Assembly (NCBI RefSeq): GCF_000721175.1 | Contig: NZ_JOEZ01000030.1 | Location: 62,001 to 126,000 of the forward strand | Direction: 5' to 3' | Source of the DNA: Streptomyces anulatus | GTDB taxonomy: Bacteria > Actinomycetota > Actinomycetes > Streptomycetales > Streptomycetaceae | DNA: 64,000 nucleotides | Part shown: one piece after another, positions 39,606-48,654 of the stretch | Layout: every line of letters begins with the position of its first letter | How positions within the stretch are numbered: position 1 is the stretch's first letter | Made by a program: the position numbers and the translations under genes | The notes under the pieces: model-generated | Told to the model about the DNA's origin: nothing | Seen by the model: the letters and a program-made list of their open reading frames with translations, nothing else | The model's database searches: none

Positions 39606-40811
39606 TCAGCCCGGGGCCGCGGCCGGATCGCCCCGCAGACGTCGGGCCCGGAGCACCAGGAGCATCTCGAAGCGCTGGTCCGGTTCGTCGATGGCGTCGC
39701 CCCACAGCTCGCGGATCTGCCGCAGCCGGTAGCGGGCCGTCTGGGGGTGGATACCGAGGCGGGCGGCGACATCGGAGGCGCCGCCGGGGGTCTCGATCCA
39801 GGCGAGCAGCGTCTCCGCCATGCGCCGCGTCTGGGTCGGGCTGAGGCCGTCCAGCGGGGCGAGGCAACGGCGGGCTGCGGCGTCGATCAGCTCATGGGCG
39901 GGGAGCAGCAGCAGTTCCTCCGTCCGTTCTGTGCAGTACAGCACCTCGCCCTGCGGCAGCAGGCCCTTCTTGATCAACTGGACGGCGGTCTCCGCCCAGC
40001 GCAGCGAGGTCGCCGCCGCCGCCAGCGGGACCGCCGGGCCGATCGCCCCGGACCAGCCGGCCGTGGCTCGCCGCAGGATCTCCGCACGGCCCGCCGTGTC
40101 CGGATCCGGGATGACGATGCGCGGCTGCTCGCTCTCCATCTCCAGCAGGATGCCCTGCCCCACCGCGGGGGCCACGGCCTCGCGGGCCGGGCGCATGAGC
40201 ACGCCCACGGCGATCGTCTCCGGGAGCTCCCAGCCGATGCGGGCGGCCCGCTCGGCCAGGGTCATGGACACATCCCCGCGGTGTTCCACGAGGAGGAGAT
40301 CGATGAGCTGCCGCTGGAGGCGGAGCCGTTCACTGGCACGCCGGGCCGCCGCCTCGGCGTAGCCCCGTACCGACTGTTCCACGAGCCCGTCCAGATACTC
40401 GAATCCCGATTCGGCCAGCTCGTACATGGCGGGCGCGGGGATGTCGACCTGCTGGCCGATCTCGGCGAGCCTGCGCCAGGTGAGCCGGACCCCGAGGCGA
40501 TAGATGGCCTGGAGCGCGTCGAGGCTGCGGCCCTCGAGCCCCTCGCCCCGCCCGAACTCCTGGAACATCTCAGGCGGCACCCGTGGGTGGGCGCCGGCGG
40601 TGAGGTTGTGGACGAAGCCCTCGATGGCGCGGCGGATCCCGACGAGGGCCAGCGGCTCCCCGGACTCGTCCTCGACCAGGTGCAGATAGGGATATTCCTG
40701 GCGGATCTGGCAGAGGATCGTCTGGGCGAGCTCCGGGGCCTCGGACCGGGCGATGGCCTCGAAGCGATCGAGCTTCGACCGGGGGACGTCCTGCCAGGCG
40801 GGGCGCGTCAC
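39606..40811 (-). CDS. PucR-family transcriptional regulator
   Basis: A 401-residue regulator. The C-terminal helix-turn-helix of the CdaR/PucR type lies near residues 335-390 (LLAWIETPGGASDVAARLGI then HPQTARYRLRQIRELWG). The central GGDEF-like region has LAAAATSLRWAETAVQLI. The N-terminal half (RRAIEGFVHNLTAGAHPRVP) matches a domain common in actinobacterial PucR proteins. The GTG start overlaps the stop of the upstream 50-aa DUF2613 gene by GTGA, which fixes the start and implies coupled translation. The regulated genes are unknown; the adjacent amine-catabolic and envelope clusters are both candidates. Confidence 0.88.
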   Translation of the reverse strand: MTRPAWQDVPRSKLDRFEAIARSEAPELAQTILCQIRQEYPYLHLVEDESGEPLALVGIRRAIEGFVHNLTAGAHPRVPPEMFQEFGRGEGLEGRSLDALQAIYRLGVRLTWRRLAEIGQQVDIPAPAMYELAESGFEYLDGLVEQSVRGYAEAAARRASERLRLQRQLIDLLLVEHRGDVSMTLAERAARIGWELPETIAVGVLMRPAREAVAPAVGQGILLEMESEQPRIVIPDPDTAGRAEILRRATAGWSGAIGPAVPLAAAATSLRWAETAVQLIKKGLLPQGEVLYCTERTEELLLLPAHELIDAAARRCLAPLDGLSPTQTRRMAETLLAWIETPGGASDVAARLGIHPQTARYRLRQIRELWGDAIDEPDQRFEMLLVLRARRLRGDPAAAPG

Positions 40812-40960
40812 GGAGCCGCCGGTCCGGTGTCATAGCTGATCAAGGGCGTATTGGGCTGGTCGGGGGTGGCGTCGAGCAGTGCCACGACACCGACCGCCGC
40901 GCCAACGGCGAGCGTCGCGGCCACCAGGACGGTGACAGCGGCGGCGATGAGTCTGCGCAT
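40808..40960 (-). CDS. DUF2613-family 50-residue membrane peptide
   Basis: A short gene coding for 50 residues. It starts MRRLIAAAVTVLVAATLAV, one transmembrane helix reaching to about residue 29, followed by a short outside tail LLDATPDQPNTPLISYD. AAGGAG is 11 bases before the ATG. It matches the DUF2613 family, known in Streptomyces and mycobacteria but without function. The stop overlaps the PucR start (GTGA), so the peptide and regulator are made together. It is divergent from the DUF3068 gene. Confidence 0.8.
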   Translation of the reverse strand: MRRLIAAAVTVLVAATLAVGAAVGVVALLDATPDQPNTPLISYDTGPAAP

Positions 40961-41041
40961 AGTCGGGTCAGCTCCTTGCTGGAGACGATCCCCACCCCTT
41001 CAGCCGGGCCCCTCCGGCTGGGACACAGTGTCGACAGCACA

Positions 41042-41070
41042 TTGACATCCGTCAAGAGCGTGCTTACTGT
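41042..41070 (+). promoter_or_regulatory. Sigma-70-type promoter of the envelope gene cluster
   Basis: TTGACA (41042-41047), 17 bases, TACTGT (41065-41070), 75 bp before the DUF3068 start. The -35 is a perfect consensus and the -10 has the required TAnnnT, so constitutive housekeeping transcription is likely. Confidence 0.65.
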
Positions 41071-41145
41071 TCACGCCAATCAAGGGCTTGACCGGCCCGG
41101 GGCCCGTGCACCTCCGCGAAGAGATTTCGACCCAGGAGTGCCCGG

Positions 41146-42129
41146 ATGCGCCACAACGCTTCACCCCTGTCGCTTGTCCTGCTGGGGGCGGGAGTCTTCC
41201 TGCTCGTCCTCGCGCCGCTGCTCGTCTGGTACGTCCAGCCGCATGCCAAGCGCACCCCCATCGACACCGACACCACCACCGTCTTCACCGGGACGGGCAG
41301 CTACTTCGACACGTCCGAGGTGGAGACGGTCGAGGGCAGAACGATCACGATCACCCGGCAGGTGCGCGGGGACGTGGCCGACAGCGAGAAGAGCGGCAAC
41401 GCCGTGTGGGACGTGTCCACGTCGGTCGACCACCAGGACACCCTGCCCGCCTCGGACCCGCGTGACGCCCTCCAGTGGACACTGGAGCGCTGGGTGACCG
41501 ACCGGGCCACCAACGAGCCGGTCCACTGCTGCGAGGAGACCCCGGCGTTCGACGGGGAGGCGTACCTGAAGTTCCCCTTCGACGTCGAGAAGCGTTCCTA
41601 CCGCTGGTGGGACAGCACGCTCGGCGGTGTCGTGCGGCTCTCGTACGCCGGTGAGCAGGAGATTCAGGGCTACTCCGGCCTTCTCTTCAAGGGCGAGGTG
41701 GAGCCCACCAAAACCGGGGTGCGCCAGGTGCCGGGGCTGCTCGTGGGGAAGAAGAAGACCCCCCAGGTGCTGGCCGAGGAGTGGTATTCCAACAGCGGCA
41801 TCGAGCTGGTCGTGGACCGGCGGACCGGCCGCATCATCAACGCGGCGATCGGCCCGAGGAAGACGCTGCGCGCCCCGGGCTCCGAGAAGGACGCCGTCGT
41901 GCTGCTGGAGAGCAAGCGGGTGGAGTTCACCGAGGAGACCCAGCTCAAGCAGGTCGAGCTCGCTTCGGCGGACAGCGACCGGCTGGCGATGCTCGGCACG
42001 ACCGCGCCGGCCGGGGCGGCCGGGCTGGGCGGCGTGCTCGCTCTCGTGGGTGTCGTCCTCGTCGTGCGGGGGCGCCGGACGGAGCCGGAAGCTCCGAATA
42101 CTCACATGAGGACGATTCCGCACACCTGA
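41146..42129 (+). CDS. DUF3068 (PorA-family) membrane-anchored protein
   Basis: A 327-residue protein. An N-terminal helix (LSLVLLGAGVFLLVLAPLLV) precedes a large outside domain with DTTTVFTGTGSYFD and RSYRWWDSTLGGVVRLSYAG, then a C-terminal helix (LGGVLALVGVVLVVRGRR). This two-anchor layout defines DUF3068. The domain has no known enzymatic role. It is the first gene of the envelope run and may shape or receive the surface product. The start ATG is 75 bp from a strong promoter. Confidence 0.85.
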   Translation: MRHNASPLSLVLLGAGVFLLVLAPLLVWYVQPHAKRTPIDTDTTTVFTGTGSYFDTSEVETVEGRTITITRQVRGDVADSEKSGNAVWDVSTSVDHQDTLPASDPRDALQWTLERWVTDRATNEPVHCCEETPAFDGEAYLKFPFDVEKRSYRWWDSTLGGVVRLSYAGEQEIQGYSGLLFKGEVEPTKTGVRQVPGLLVGKKKTPQVLAEEWYSNSGIELVVDRRTGRIINAAIGPRKTLRAPGSEKDAVVLLESKRVEFTEETQLKQVELASADSDRLAMLGTTAPAGAAGLGGVLALVGVVLVVRGRRTEPEAPNTHMRTIPHT

Positions 42130-42220
42130 GTTACCGACAAGTTGTTGCGCTGGTGAGTAGCCGGGCGCGTACCCGTGCCGAAAACTGTCTATCCCCACCA
42201 GAGCACGGCCCCCCGGTCTC

Positions 42221-42320
42221 GTCCCCGTCCATCCCTCTCAACTCTCCTCTTCCTCCCGCCTCACCCTCGCGATCCCTCGCCCCCTGTCACGTCCCCGTAC
42301 CGCACGGCCCTCGCCCCTCC
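42221..42320 (+). other. C-rich, G-poor untranslated region before the glycosyltransferase gene
   Basis: Within the 239-bp spacer 42130-42368 the plus strand is strongly C-rich and G-poor: I count 45 C and 9 G in the 80 bases 42221-42300. In such a GC-rich genome this skew resembles a Rho-utilisation region. It could allow Rho-dependent control of the glycosyltransferase operon. No gene lies in the spacer. Confidence 0.4.
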
Positions 42321-42368
42321 TGGGCCGCTTCCCCGATTCCCCGCACCCCGAGCCGAGTTGGAGCACCC

Positions 42369-43562
42369 ATGCCCCAGCACGTCCCTCCCCCACTGCTCGA
42401 CGCCGCCGCACGCCCGGGTCAGGGCCCGGCGTCCGCCCCGGTCCCCGCCACCCCGAGACGCATCGTCTTCCTCGCCCACCGCGACCTGGGCAATCCGGCC
42501 GCCGGCGGCTCCGAGCTGCTGGTCGACCAGCTCGCTCTGGGCCTCACCGAGCAGGGCCACGACGTCACGCTGCTGTGTGGCGGGCAGGCCGCCCGCCGGC
42601 CCTACCGGGTCGTCTCGGCGGGCAGCACGCTGGGGCACTACGTCGGCGCGCGGTCCGCGTTCGCCCGGCACATCGGGGCGTGCGACCTGCTCGTCGAGGT
42701 CTGCAACGGCATGCCGTACCTGGCGCCCCTGTGGCACCGCGGGCCAACGGTGTGCCTGGTCAACCACGTGCACACCGACCTGTGGGACATGCGCTTCCCG
42801 GCGCCGGTGGCCCGTGCCGGGCGCAAACTCGAACACTGGGCCCTGTCCCGGGCCTACCGCGACCACCTGATGATCGCGGTGTCCCCGTCCACGGCGGGCG
42901 CCCTGCGCGACCTCGGCGTGCCCGACCGGCGGATCCGGGTGGTGCACAACGGCGTCCAGGAGCCGAGCCCGCAGAGCGAGAGGTCCCAGGAGCCGCTGTT
43001 CGTGGCGCTGGGCCGGCTCGTCGACTACAAGCGCATCGACCTGCTGCTCCAGCTCTGGGAGCGGGTCCGGCCGGTCACCGGCGGGCGCCTCGTCATCGTC
43101 GGTGACGGCCCCGAGCGGGCCCGGCTGGAACAACTCGCCGGTCCCGGTGTGGAGTTCGCCGGCCATGTGACCGAGGCGGAGAAGCACCGGCTGCTCTGTG
43201 CCGCCTGGATGCTGCTGCACCCGGCGGCCGTCGAGGGGTGGGGGCTCGTGGTCACGGAGGCCGCGGCCCGTTCCACCCCGACCCTGGGCTTCGACGTGCC
43301 GGGGCTGCGCGACTCCGTCGAGGACGGCGTCACCGGGATCCTCGCCCCGGGCGCGTCCTCCTTCGCCGCCGCCTGGTGCGCACTGGCGCTGGACGACGAG
43401 CGGCGCGAGGCGATGGGCAAGGCGGCCCGCGAGCGCGCCGCGGACTACCGGTGGACCGCCAGTGTGCGCCGGTTCGCGGCGGTGGCCGCCGAGGCGGCGG
43501 CCGGTTCCACGGCTCCGACGGCGGACGGCCCGGACGCCCCGACGATCGGCGCGAGCGCGTGA
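42369..43562 (+). CDS. GT4-family glycosyltransferase
   Basis: A 397-residue GT-B enzyme. The N-terminal acceptor domain begins RRIVFLAHRDLGNPAAGGSE and contains HGHDVTLLCGG-like (QGHDVTLLCGG); the C-terminal donor domain has ALGRLVDYKRIDLLLQLW, GDGPERARLEQL and the conserved EGWGLVVTEAAARSTP. It transfers a sugar from a nucleotide donor in the cytoplasm. Its stop overlaps the next gene by GTGA. With the AftD-like protein downstream it probably builds part of a cell-surface glycan; donor and acceptor are unknown. Confidence 0.9.
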   Translation: MPQHVPPPLLDAAARPGQGPASAPVPATPRRIVFLAHRDLGNPAAGGSELLVDQLALGLTEQGHDVTLLCGGQAARRPYRVVSAGSTLGHYVGARSAFARHIGACDLLVEVCNGMPYLAPLWHRGPTVCLVNHVHTDLWDMRFPAPVARAGRKLEHWALSRAYRDHLMIAVSPSTAGALRDLGVPDRRIRVVHNGVQEPSPQSERSQEPLFVALGRLVDYKRIDLLLQLWERVRPVTGGRLVIVGDGPERARLEQLAGPGVEFAGHVTEAEKHRLLCAAWMLLHPAAVEGWGLVVTEAAARSTPTLGFDVPGLRDSVEDGVTGILAPGASSFAAAWCALALDDERREAMGKAARERAADYRWTASVRRFAAVAAEAAAGSTAPTADGPDAPTIGASA

Positions 43563-44278
43563 AGGACCCTTCGTTCCGGCGGTCGGCCGCCCTCTTCCGC
43601 GCCTTCCTGCGCGAACAGGGCGACCCCGCCACGGCATACACCCTGCTGGCCCGTGACGCGGCCGACCAGGTCGAACGGCACGGTCCGCTCCGGGACAAGG
43701 TCGTCGTCGACATCGGCGGCGGCGACGGCTACTTCACCCGGGAGTTCCGGCGGCGCGGTGCGCAGAGCTACCTCTTCGAACCGGATCCGGCGGAGATCGG
43801 CCCCGGGCAGCGCGCGGACACCGTCGTCGCCGACGGCTATCTGCTGCCGCTCGCCGACGGCGCGGCCGACGTCTGCTTCTCCTCCAACGTGCTGGAGCAC
43901 GTCGCCGATCCGCACACCTTCCTCAGCGAGATGGCACGGGTGACCCGCCCCGGCGGTCTCATCTACGTCTCGTTCACCAACTGGCTCTCTCCGTGGGGCG
44001 GCCACGAGTGGGCGCCCTGGCACTACCTCGGCGCCGAACGCGCCCGGGGCCGCTACGAGCGGCGCACCGGCGGCCCGGCCAAGCACCGGCTCGGCGAGAA
44101 CCTCTTCAAGATCGGCGTCGGCGAGACCCTGGACCACGTCCGGAGCCGCTCCGACGTAACCATCGTCTCAGCACGCTCGCGCTACTGGCCCGTCCTTCCC
44201 CAGCTTGTGCCGCGGATCCCCGTACTCCGGGAGTTCGCCACCTGGAACCTCCTCCTCATCCTCCGGCGGTGTTCATGA
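43559..44278 (+). CDS. Class I SAM-dependent methyltransferase
   Basis: A 239-residue methyltransferase. Motif I is VVVDIGGGDGYFTREF, the acidic end of strand 2 is YLFEPDP, and the post-motif region FSSNVLEHVADPHTFLSEMA with RPGGLIYVSF is typical of the Methyltransf_11 group. The GTG start overlaps the upstream stop (GTGA) and its own stop overlaps the AftD-like start (ATGA). The substrate is probably a sugar or lipid-linked intermediate of this cluster. Confidence 0.9.
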   Translation: MKDPSFRRSAALFRAFLREQGDPATAYTLLARDAADQVERHGPLRDKVVVDIGGGDGYFTREFRRRGAQSYLFEPDPAEIGPGQRADTVVADGYLLPLADGAADVCFSSNVLEHVADPHTFLSEMARVTRPGGLIYVSFTNWLSPWGGHEWAPWHYLGAERARGRYERRTGGPAKHRLGENLFKIGVGETLDHVRSRSDVTIVSARSRYWPVLPQLVPRIPVLREFATWNLLLILRRCS

Positions 44279-47200
44279 CCAGCGCTGTCCACCCAACCCG
44301 GTCCACGGCCCCGGACGGCGCGGGTCCCGTGCCGCCCGGCTCTGCCGAGGGCCCGCCCCCGCCCCGGTCGCGGCGTTGGCTGCTGGGCTTCTGGGCCGCC
44401 GTGTTCGCGGCGTTCCTCGCGGTGTCGCCCGGGCGGATGACGTTCGACACGAAGCTCGGCGTCGTCGTGGATCCCTGGCGTTTCCTGGGTGATCTGGGCG
44501 AGCTGTGGCACAGCCGGGCCGGGTTCGGCGGGATCGCCGACCAGTACGTGGGCTACGCCATCCCGATGCTGCCGTACTACGGCGCCGCCGACCTGCTGCA
44601 TGTGCCGGTCTGGCTCGCGGAGCGGCTGTGGCTGTCGCTGATCGTGGCGACCGCCTTCTGGGGTGCGCTGCGGCTGGCGGAGCGGCTGCGCGTGGGTTCC
44701 CCGGCCACCCGGCTGCTGGGCGCGGTGGTGTACGCGCTGTGGCCGACGTACACGATCGTCGTGGGCTCGACCTCGGCGGCGGCCCTGCCGGGCGCCCTGC
44801 TGCCGTGGGTGCTGCTGCCCCTGACGGACCCGCGGCTCACACCGCGGATCGCCGCGGCCCGGTCCGCGCTGCTGATCCCTCTGATGGGCGGCGTCAACGC
44901 CGCCTCCACGCTGGCCTCGCTGCTGCCGGTGGGGCTGTATCTGCTGTCCCGGCCCGGCGGCCCGCGCAAGCGCGCGCTGCTGGCCTGGTGGATCCCGGGC
45001 GTGATCCTGGCGACCGCCTGGTGGATCGTGCCACTGCTGCTCCTCGGCACCTTCGGCGAGAACTTCATGCCGTACGTGGAGTCCTCGTACACCACCACCA
45101 CGACCATGTCGGCGACCGAGGTGCTGCGCGGCGGTGGGAACTGGGTCGGCTATCTGAACTTCGGCGAGGCCTGGCTGCCCGCCGGCTGGACCGTCGCCAC
45201 CGCGACCGTCACCATCCTGGGCTCGGCGCTCGCCGCCGCCCTGGGTCTGGCAGGGCTGGCACGGCGTGATCTGCCCGAGCGCCGCTGGCTGGTGCTGACC
45301 GTCCTGAGCGTCGCGCTCATCACGCTCGCCGGCTACGGCGGCGCGCTGGGCGGGCTGTTCCACGGGACGGTGCAGGACTGGCTGGACGGCTGGCTGGTGC
45401 CGTTCCGGAACATCTACAAGTTCCAGACGGGTCTGGCGCTGGCGCTGGCCCTGGGGCTCGCGCACCTCACCTCGGTGGCGTCCCTGGCCGCCGCCGCGCG
45501 GAGCGGCGGCAACCCGGTGCGCGCCCGCCGGCTCGCCCCGGTGGTCGCTGCCGCGATCGTGCTGCCGGGTCTCGCCTGGCCGTACCTCAACGGGTCGATC
45601 CTGCAGACGGGTTCGTTCCAGCAGCTGCCCAAGTACTGGGACGCGACCGGGAGCTGGCTCAAGGACAACTCGGCGAACGACCGTGCCCTGGTGGTCCCCG
45701 CGACCGCGCACGGCATCTACACCTGGGGCTCCCCCATCGACCAGCCGCTGGACGTCCTGGCGAACTCGCCCTGGGCTCAAAGGGATTACGTGCCGTTCGG
45801 CACGCCGGGCAACCGGCGGGCGATGGACGCCGTCGAGCAGGCGCTGACCTCCGGCGGCCAGGTTCCGGGGCTGAGCGAGTACCTGAACCGGGCCGGGCTC
45901 CACTATGTGGTGGTCCGCAACGACCTGGATCCCGACCAGTTGGGGTACGTCCCGACGACCACGGTGAAGCGCACGCTGGAGGCCTCCGGCTACCGGCGCG
46001 TGACCGGGTTCGGTCCGGTGATGACCGGCGGCCGGATCGCGGCGGACACCCCCGTACAGGTCGAGGGCCTCTATCCGCGGCAGCGGGCCGTGGAGATCTA
46101 CGAGCCGCCCGCCGGGACGGAGCGTCCGGGCCGGGCGGGTACGGCCCCGGTGGCCTCGACGGCCGTCGTGAGCGGCGGGCCCGAGTCGCTGCTGCCGCTG
46201 TCGGCGAGCGGCGCACTGGACGGCCGGCCGGCCGTGCTGGCCGGTGACGCGCACCCGGGTCTGGGACGGCCGTCGCTGTACGCGGCGGGCGACGGGCTGC
46301 GGCGCGCCGACACCCGGTTCGGGCTGGTGAACTCCAACACCTCGTACACGTACACCGCGGACGAACGCAACGCCGCGGAGGCGGCGCAGGATCCGGGCAG
46401 GAGCCCCCGGCAGATCCTGCCGACGTCCGGTGCGAAGCACCAGACGACCGCCGTGCTGCGGGGCGCGAAGAAGGTCAGTGCCTCGTCCGTGGGGAACTGG
46501 CTGTTCCATCTGCCGCAGTACGACCCGGTCAACGCGTTCGACGGCAATCCGGACACCGGCTGGGCGGAAGGGTCCCCGGGATCGCCCGAGAACGAGTGGG
46601 TGCGGATCGACTTCACCTCCCCGACCGACCTGCCGGGCTCGCTCCAGGTGACGCCGCTGCCCAGCGCGAACGTGCGCGCCGCACCGACGGTCGTCCGGGT
46701 CGAGACCGACCGGGGCTTCAAGGACAGCCCGCTGAAGCCGGACGGATCGGCGCAGACGGTGGCCGCGCCCGCCGGGCAGGCGGCCTGGCTGAAGGTGACG
46801 ATCCTGGAGTCCCAGCAGGGGCGTCCCGGGCTCACCGGCGCCGGGTTCACCGACATCGCGATCCCCGGGGTGCAGGTGACCCGGATGCTGGAGCTGCCCT
46901 CCGACGCGCCGCGTGAGGGCGCGGACTCCACCATCTACTCGCTGCGGCGGGGCAGTGACCCGGGCGGTCTGTCGTCGGTGGCGGCCGAGGTCGGCCTGCA
47001 CCGGCAGTTCACCGCCCAGGAGGCGGGCACGTACAAGGTGTCCGCGAGTGCTGTGCCGGTGCCCGGGGACGACCTGGACAAGCTGCTGTTCGAGCTGACG
47101 GGCGAGCGGGACAAGATCGAGGTGCGTGCCGACTCCACGGCACGTCTGGGCACCAATCTGAGTCCGCGCAATCTGACCGACGGTGATCTGACCACGGCGT

Positions 47201-48654
47201 GGATCGCGGGCGAACGCCCCGTACTGCATCTGTCGTGGCCGGAGAAGAGGGAGGTCGGCGAGATCGTCTTCGCGGCGGCCGGTGGTCTCTCCACCCGCCC
47301 CGAGCAGGTGCAGATCAGCTCGCCCGACGGTACGGCGGTGGCCGCCGTGGACGAGAACGGCATGGCCCGCTTCTCGCCGATCAGGACCGACCGGATGGAC
47401 ATCACCATCTCGCGGCAGGCGCCGCTGACCGTCCACAACCCGGTCGCCGACGACCAGTTGCAGCTGCCGGTCGGCCTGAGCGAGGTCTACATCCCGGCCC
47501 TGGAGGAGTACCGCTCGCCGCAGCCGAAGCCGGACAAGACCTTCAGCCTGGCCTGCGGCAAGGGCCCGGTCCTGTCCGTCGGCGGTACGTTCCTGGAGAC
47601 CCGGGCCGAGGGCCGGGTGCGGGACCTGACCCAGCGCCGGCCCATCGAGGTGACGCCGTGCACGAAGGACGGCTCGGTGGAGCTGGCCGCCTCGTCCACC
47701 ACCGTCGAGGCGGGGGACGCGGGACCGCTCGCCATCACCGACGTCACGCTGAGCAACGGCACCTCCGAGGCCGGGGCGAGCACGCCGCGCTCGGTGGACG
47801 TCGAGCAGGGCGACGGCGACCGGCGCACGATCGCCGTCGGCGCGGGCGAGGCCTCCTACCTCCAGATCCACGAGAACCACAACGCGGGCTGGAAGGCCAC
47901 CCTGGACGGCGAGGAGCTGACGCCGCTGCGGATCGACGGCTGGCAGCAGGCCTGGCTGGTCCCGGAGGGCGAAGGCGGCAAGGTCGCCCTGGAGTACGAG
48001 CCGGCCCGGATCTACCAGGTGGGTCTGATCGGGGCGGGCGCCCTGCTCCTGGTGCTCGCCGGCCTCGCCTTCGGGCGCCGCCGGAAAGCCGAGCCGTACG
48101 CGGCCGAGGAGCAGCCCGTTCCGCCGGGACCGGGCCTGATCCTGGGCACGGTCGCCCTCACCCTGGTGGGTGTGGTGATCGCGGGGCCGCTCGCCCTGGC
48201 GGTTCCCCTCCTCGCCGTACTCGCCCACTTCCGGCCGCGGTTGCTCTCGCCGGTGGCGTTCGCGGCGATGGCCGCCGCGGGTGTCGTCGCGGCGGTGGGC
48301 ACCGGGGACACCACGGCGGCGGACGAGGGCGCGTTCGGCGCGACGGCCCAGTTCCTGGCCCTGGTCGGCCTGTTCGCGGCCCTGGTCACGGTCGGGCGCG
48401 GGCCGCTCGGCAGGCGGGCCGCCGGTGGCCCGGTCGCGGCGGGCGACGGGGCGCCCACGGTCCCGGCGCAGGCCGTCTCCCCCTCCGGCCGGACACTGTC
48501 CACCGACCCGAAGCGGCCGCAGGGAACTCCACCGCCCGCTCCCGGAGCCGGACACGGATCCGACGCGGGCGACGACCCCGGCCACGGTGGTGACGGTCCG
48601 ACGCGGCAACTGGGCGTTCAGCGCCCGCCGTCCCGGCCCGGAGGGAGCACCTGA
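44275..48654 (+). CDS. AftD-like alpha-(1->3)-arabinofuranosyltransferase family protein
   Basis: A 1,459-residue GT-C membrane protein. The N-terminal part (WLLGFWAAVFAAFLAVSPG then TFDTKLGVVVDPW, about ten more helices to residue ~450) matches the DUF3367/AftD catalytic region. The middle is extracellular with galactose-binding-like (F5/8 C) modules: FDGNPDTGWAEG near residue 755 and LTDGDLTTAWIAG near 966. C-terminal helices lie near 1245-1265 and 1285-1340. In mycobacteria AftD adds arabinose branches to cell-wall arabinan using a decaprenyl-linked donor. Streptomyces has no mycolyl-arabinogalactan, so this protein must build another surface glycan. It is coupled to both neighbours. Confidence 0.85.
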   Translation: MTSAVHPTRSTAPDGAGPVPPGSAEGPPPPRSRRWLLGFWAAVFAAFLAVSPGRMTFDTKLGVVVDPWRFLGDLGELWHSRAGFGGIADQYVGYAIPMLPYYGAADLLHVPVWLAERLWLSLIVATAFWGALRLAERLRVGSPATRLLGAVVYALWPTYTIVVGSTSAAALPGALLPWVLLPLTDPRLTPRIAAARSALLIPLMGGVNAASTLASLLPVGLYLLSRPGGPRKRALLAWWIPGVILATAWWIVPLLLLGTFGENFMPYVESSYTTTTTMSATEVLRGGGNWVGYLNFGEAWLPAGWTVATATVTILGSALAAALGLAGLARRDLPERRWLVLTVLSVALITLAGYGGALGGLFHGTVQDWLDGWLVPFRNIYKFQTGLALALALGLAHLTSVASLAAAARSGGNPVRARRLAPVVAAAIVLPGLAWPYLNGSILQTGSFQQLPKYWDATGSWLKDNSANDRALVVPATAHGIYTWGSPIDQPLDVLANSPWAQRDYVPFGTPGNRRAMDAVEQALTSGGQVPGLSEYLNRAGLHYVVVRNDLDPDQLGYVPTTTVKRTLEASGYRRVTGFGPVMTGGRIAADTPVQVEGLYPRQRAVEIYEPPAGTERPGRAGTAPVASTAVVSGGPESLLPLSASGALDGRPAVLAGDAHPGLGRPSLYAAGDGLRRADTRFGLVNSNTSYTYTADERNAAEAAQDPGRSPRQILPTSGAKHQTTAVLRGAKKVSASSVGNWLFHLPQYDPVNAFDGNPDTGWAEGSPGSPENEWVRIDFTSPTDLPGSLQVTPLPSANVRAAPTVVRVETDRGFKDSPLKPDGSAQTVAAPAGQAAWLKVTILESQQGRPGLTGAGFTDIAIPGVQVTRMLELPSDAPREGADSTIYSLRRGSDPGGLSSVAAEVGLHRQFTAQEAGTYKVSASAVPVPGDDLDKLLFELTGERDKIEVRADSTARLGTNLSPRNLTDGDLTTAWIAGERPVLHLSWPEKREVGEIVFAAAGGLSTRPEQVQISSPDGTAVAAVDENGMARFSPIRTDRMDITISRQAPLTVHNPVADDQLQLPVGLSEVYIPALEEYRSPQPKPDKTFSLACGKGPVLSVGGTFLETRAEGRVRDLTQRRPIEVTPCTKDGSVELAASSTTVEAGDAGPLAITDVTLSNGTSEAGASTPRSVDVEQGDGDRRTIAVGAGEASYLQIHENHNAGWKATLDGEELTPLRIDGWQQAWLVPEGEGGKVALEYEPARIYQVGLIGAGALLLVLAGLAFGRRRKAEPYAAEEQPVPPGPGLILGTVALTLVGVVIAGPLALAVPLLAVLAHFRPRLLSPVAFAAMAAAGVVAAVGTGDTTAADEGAFGATAQFLALVGLFAALVTVGRGPLGRRAAGGPVAAGDGAPTVPAQAVSPSGRTLSTDPKRPQGTPPPAPGAGHGSDAGDDPGHGGDGPTRQLGVQRPPSRPGGST

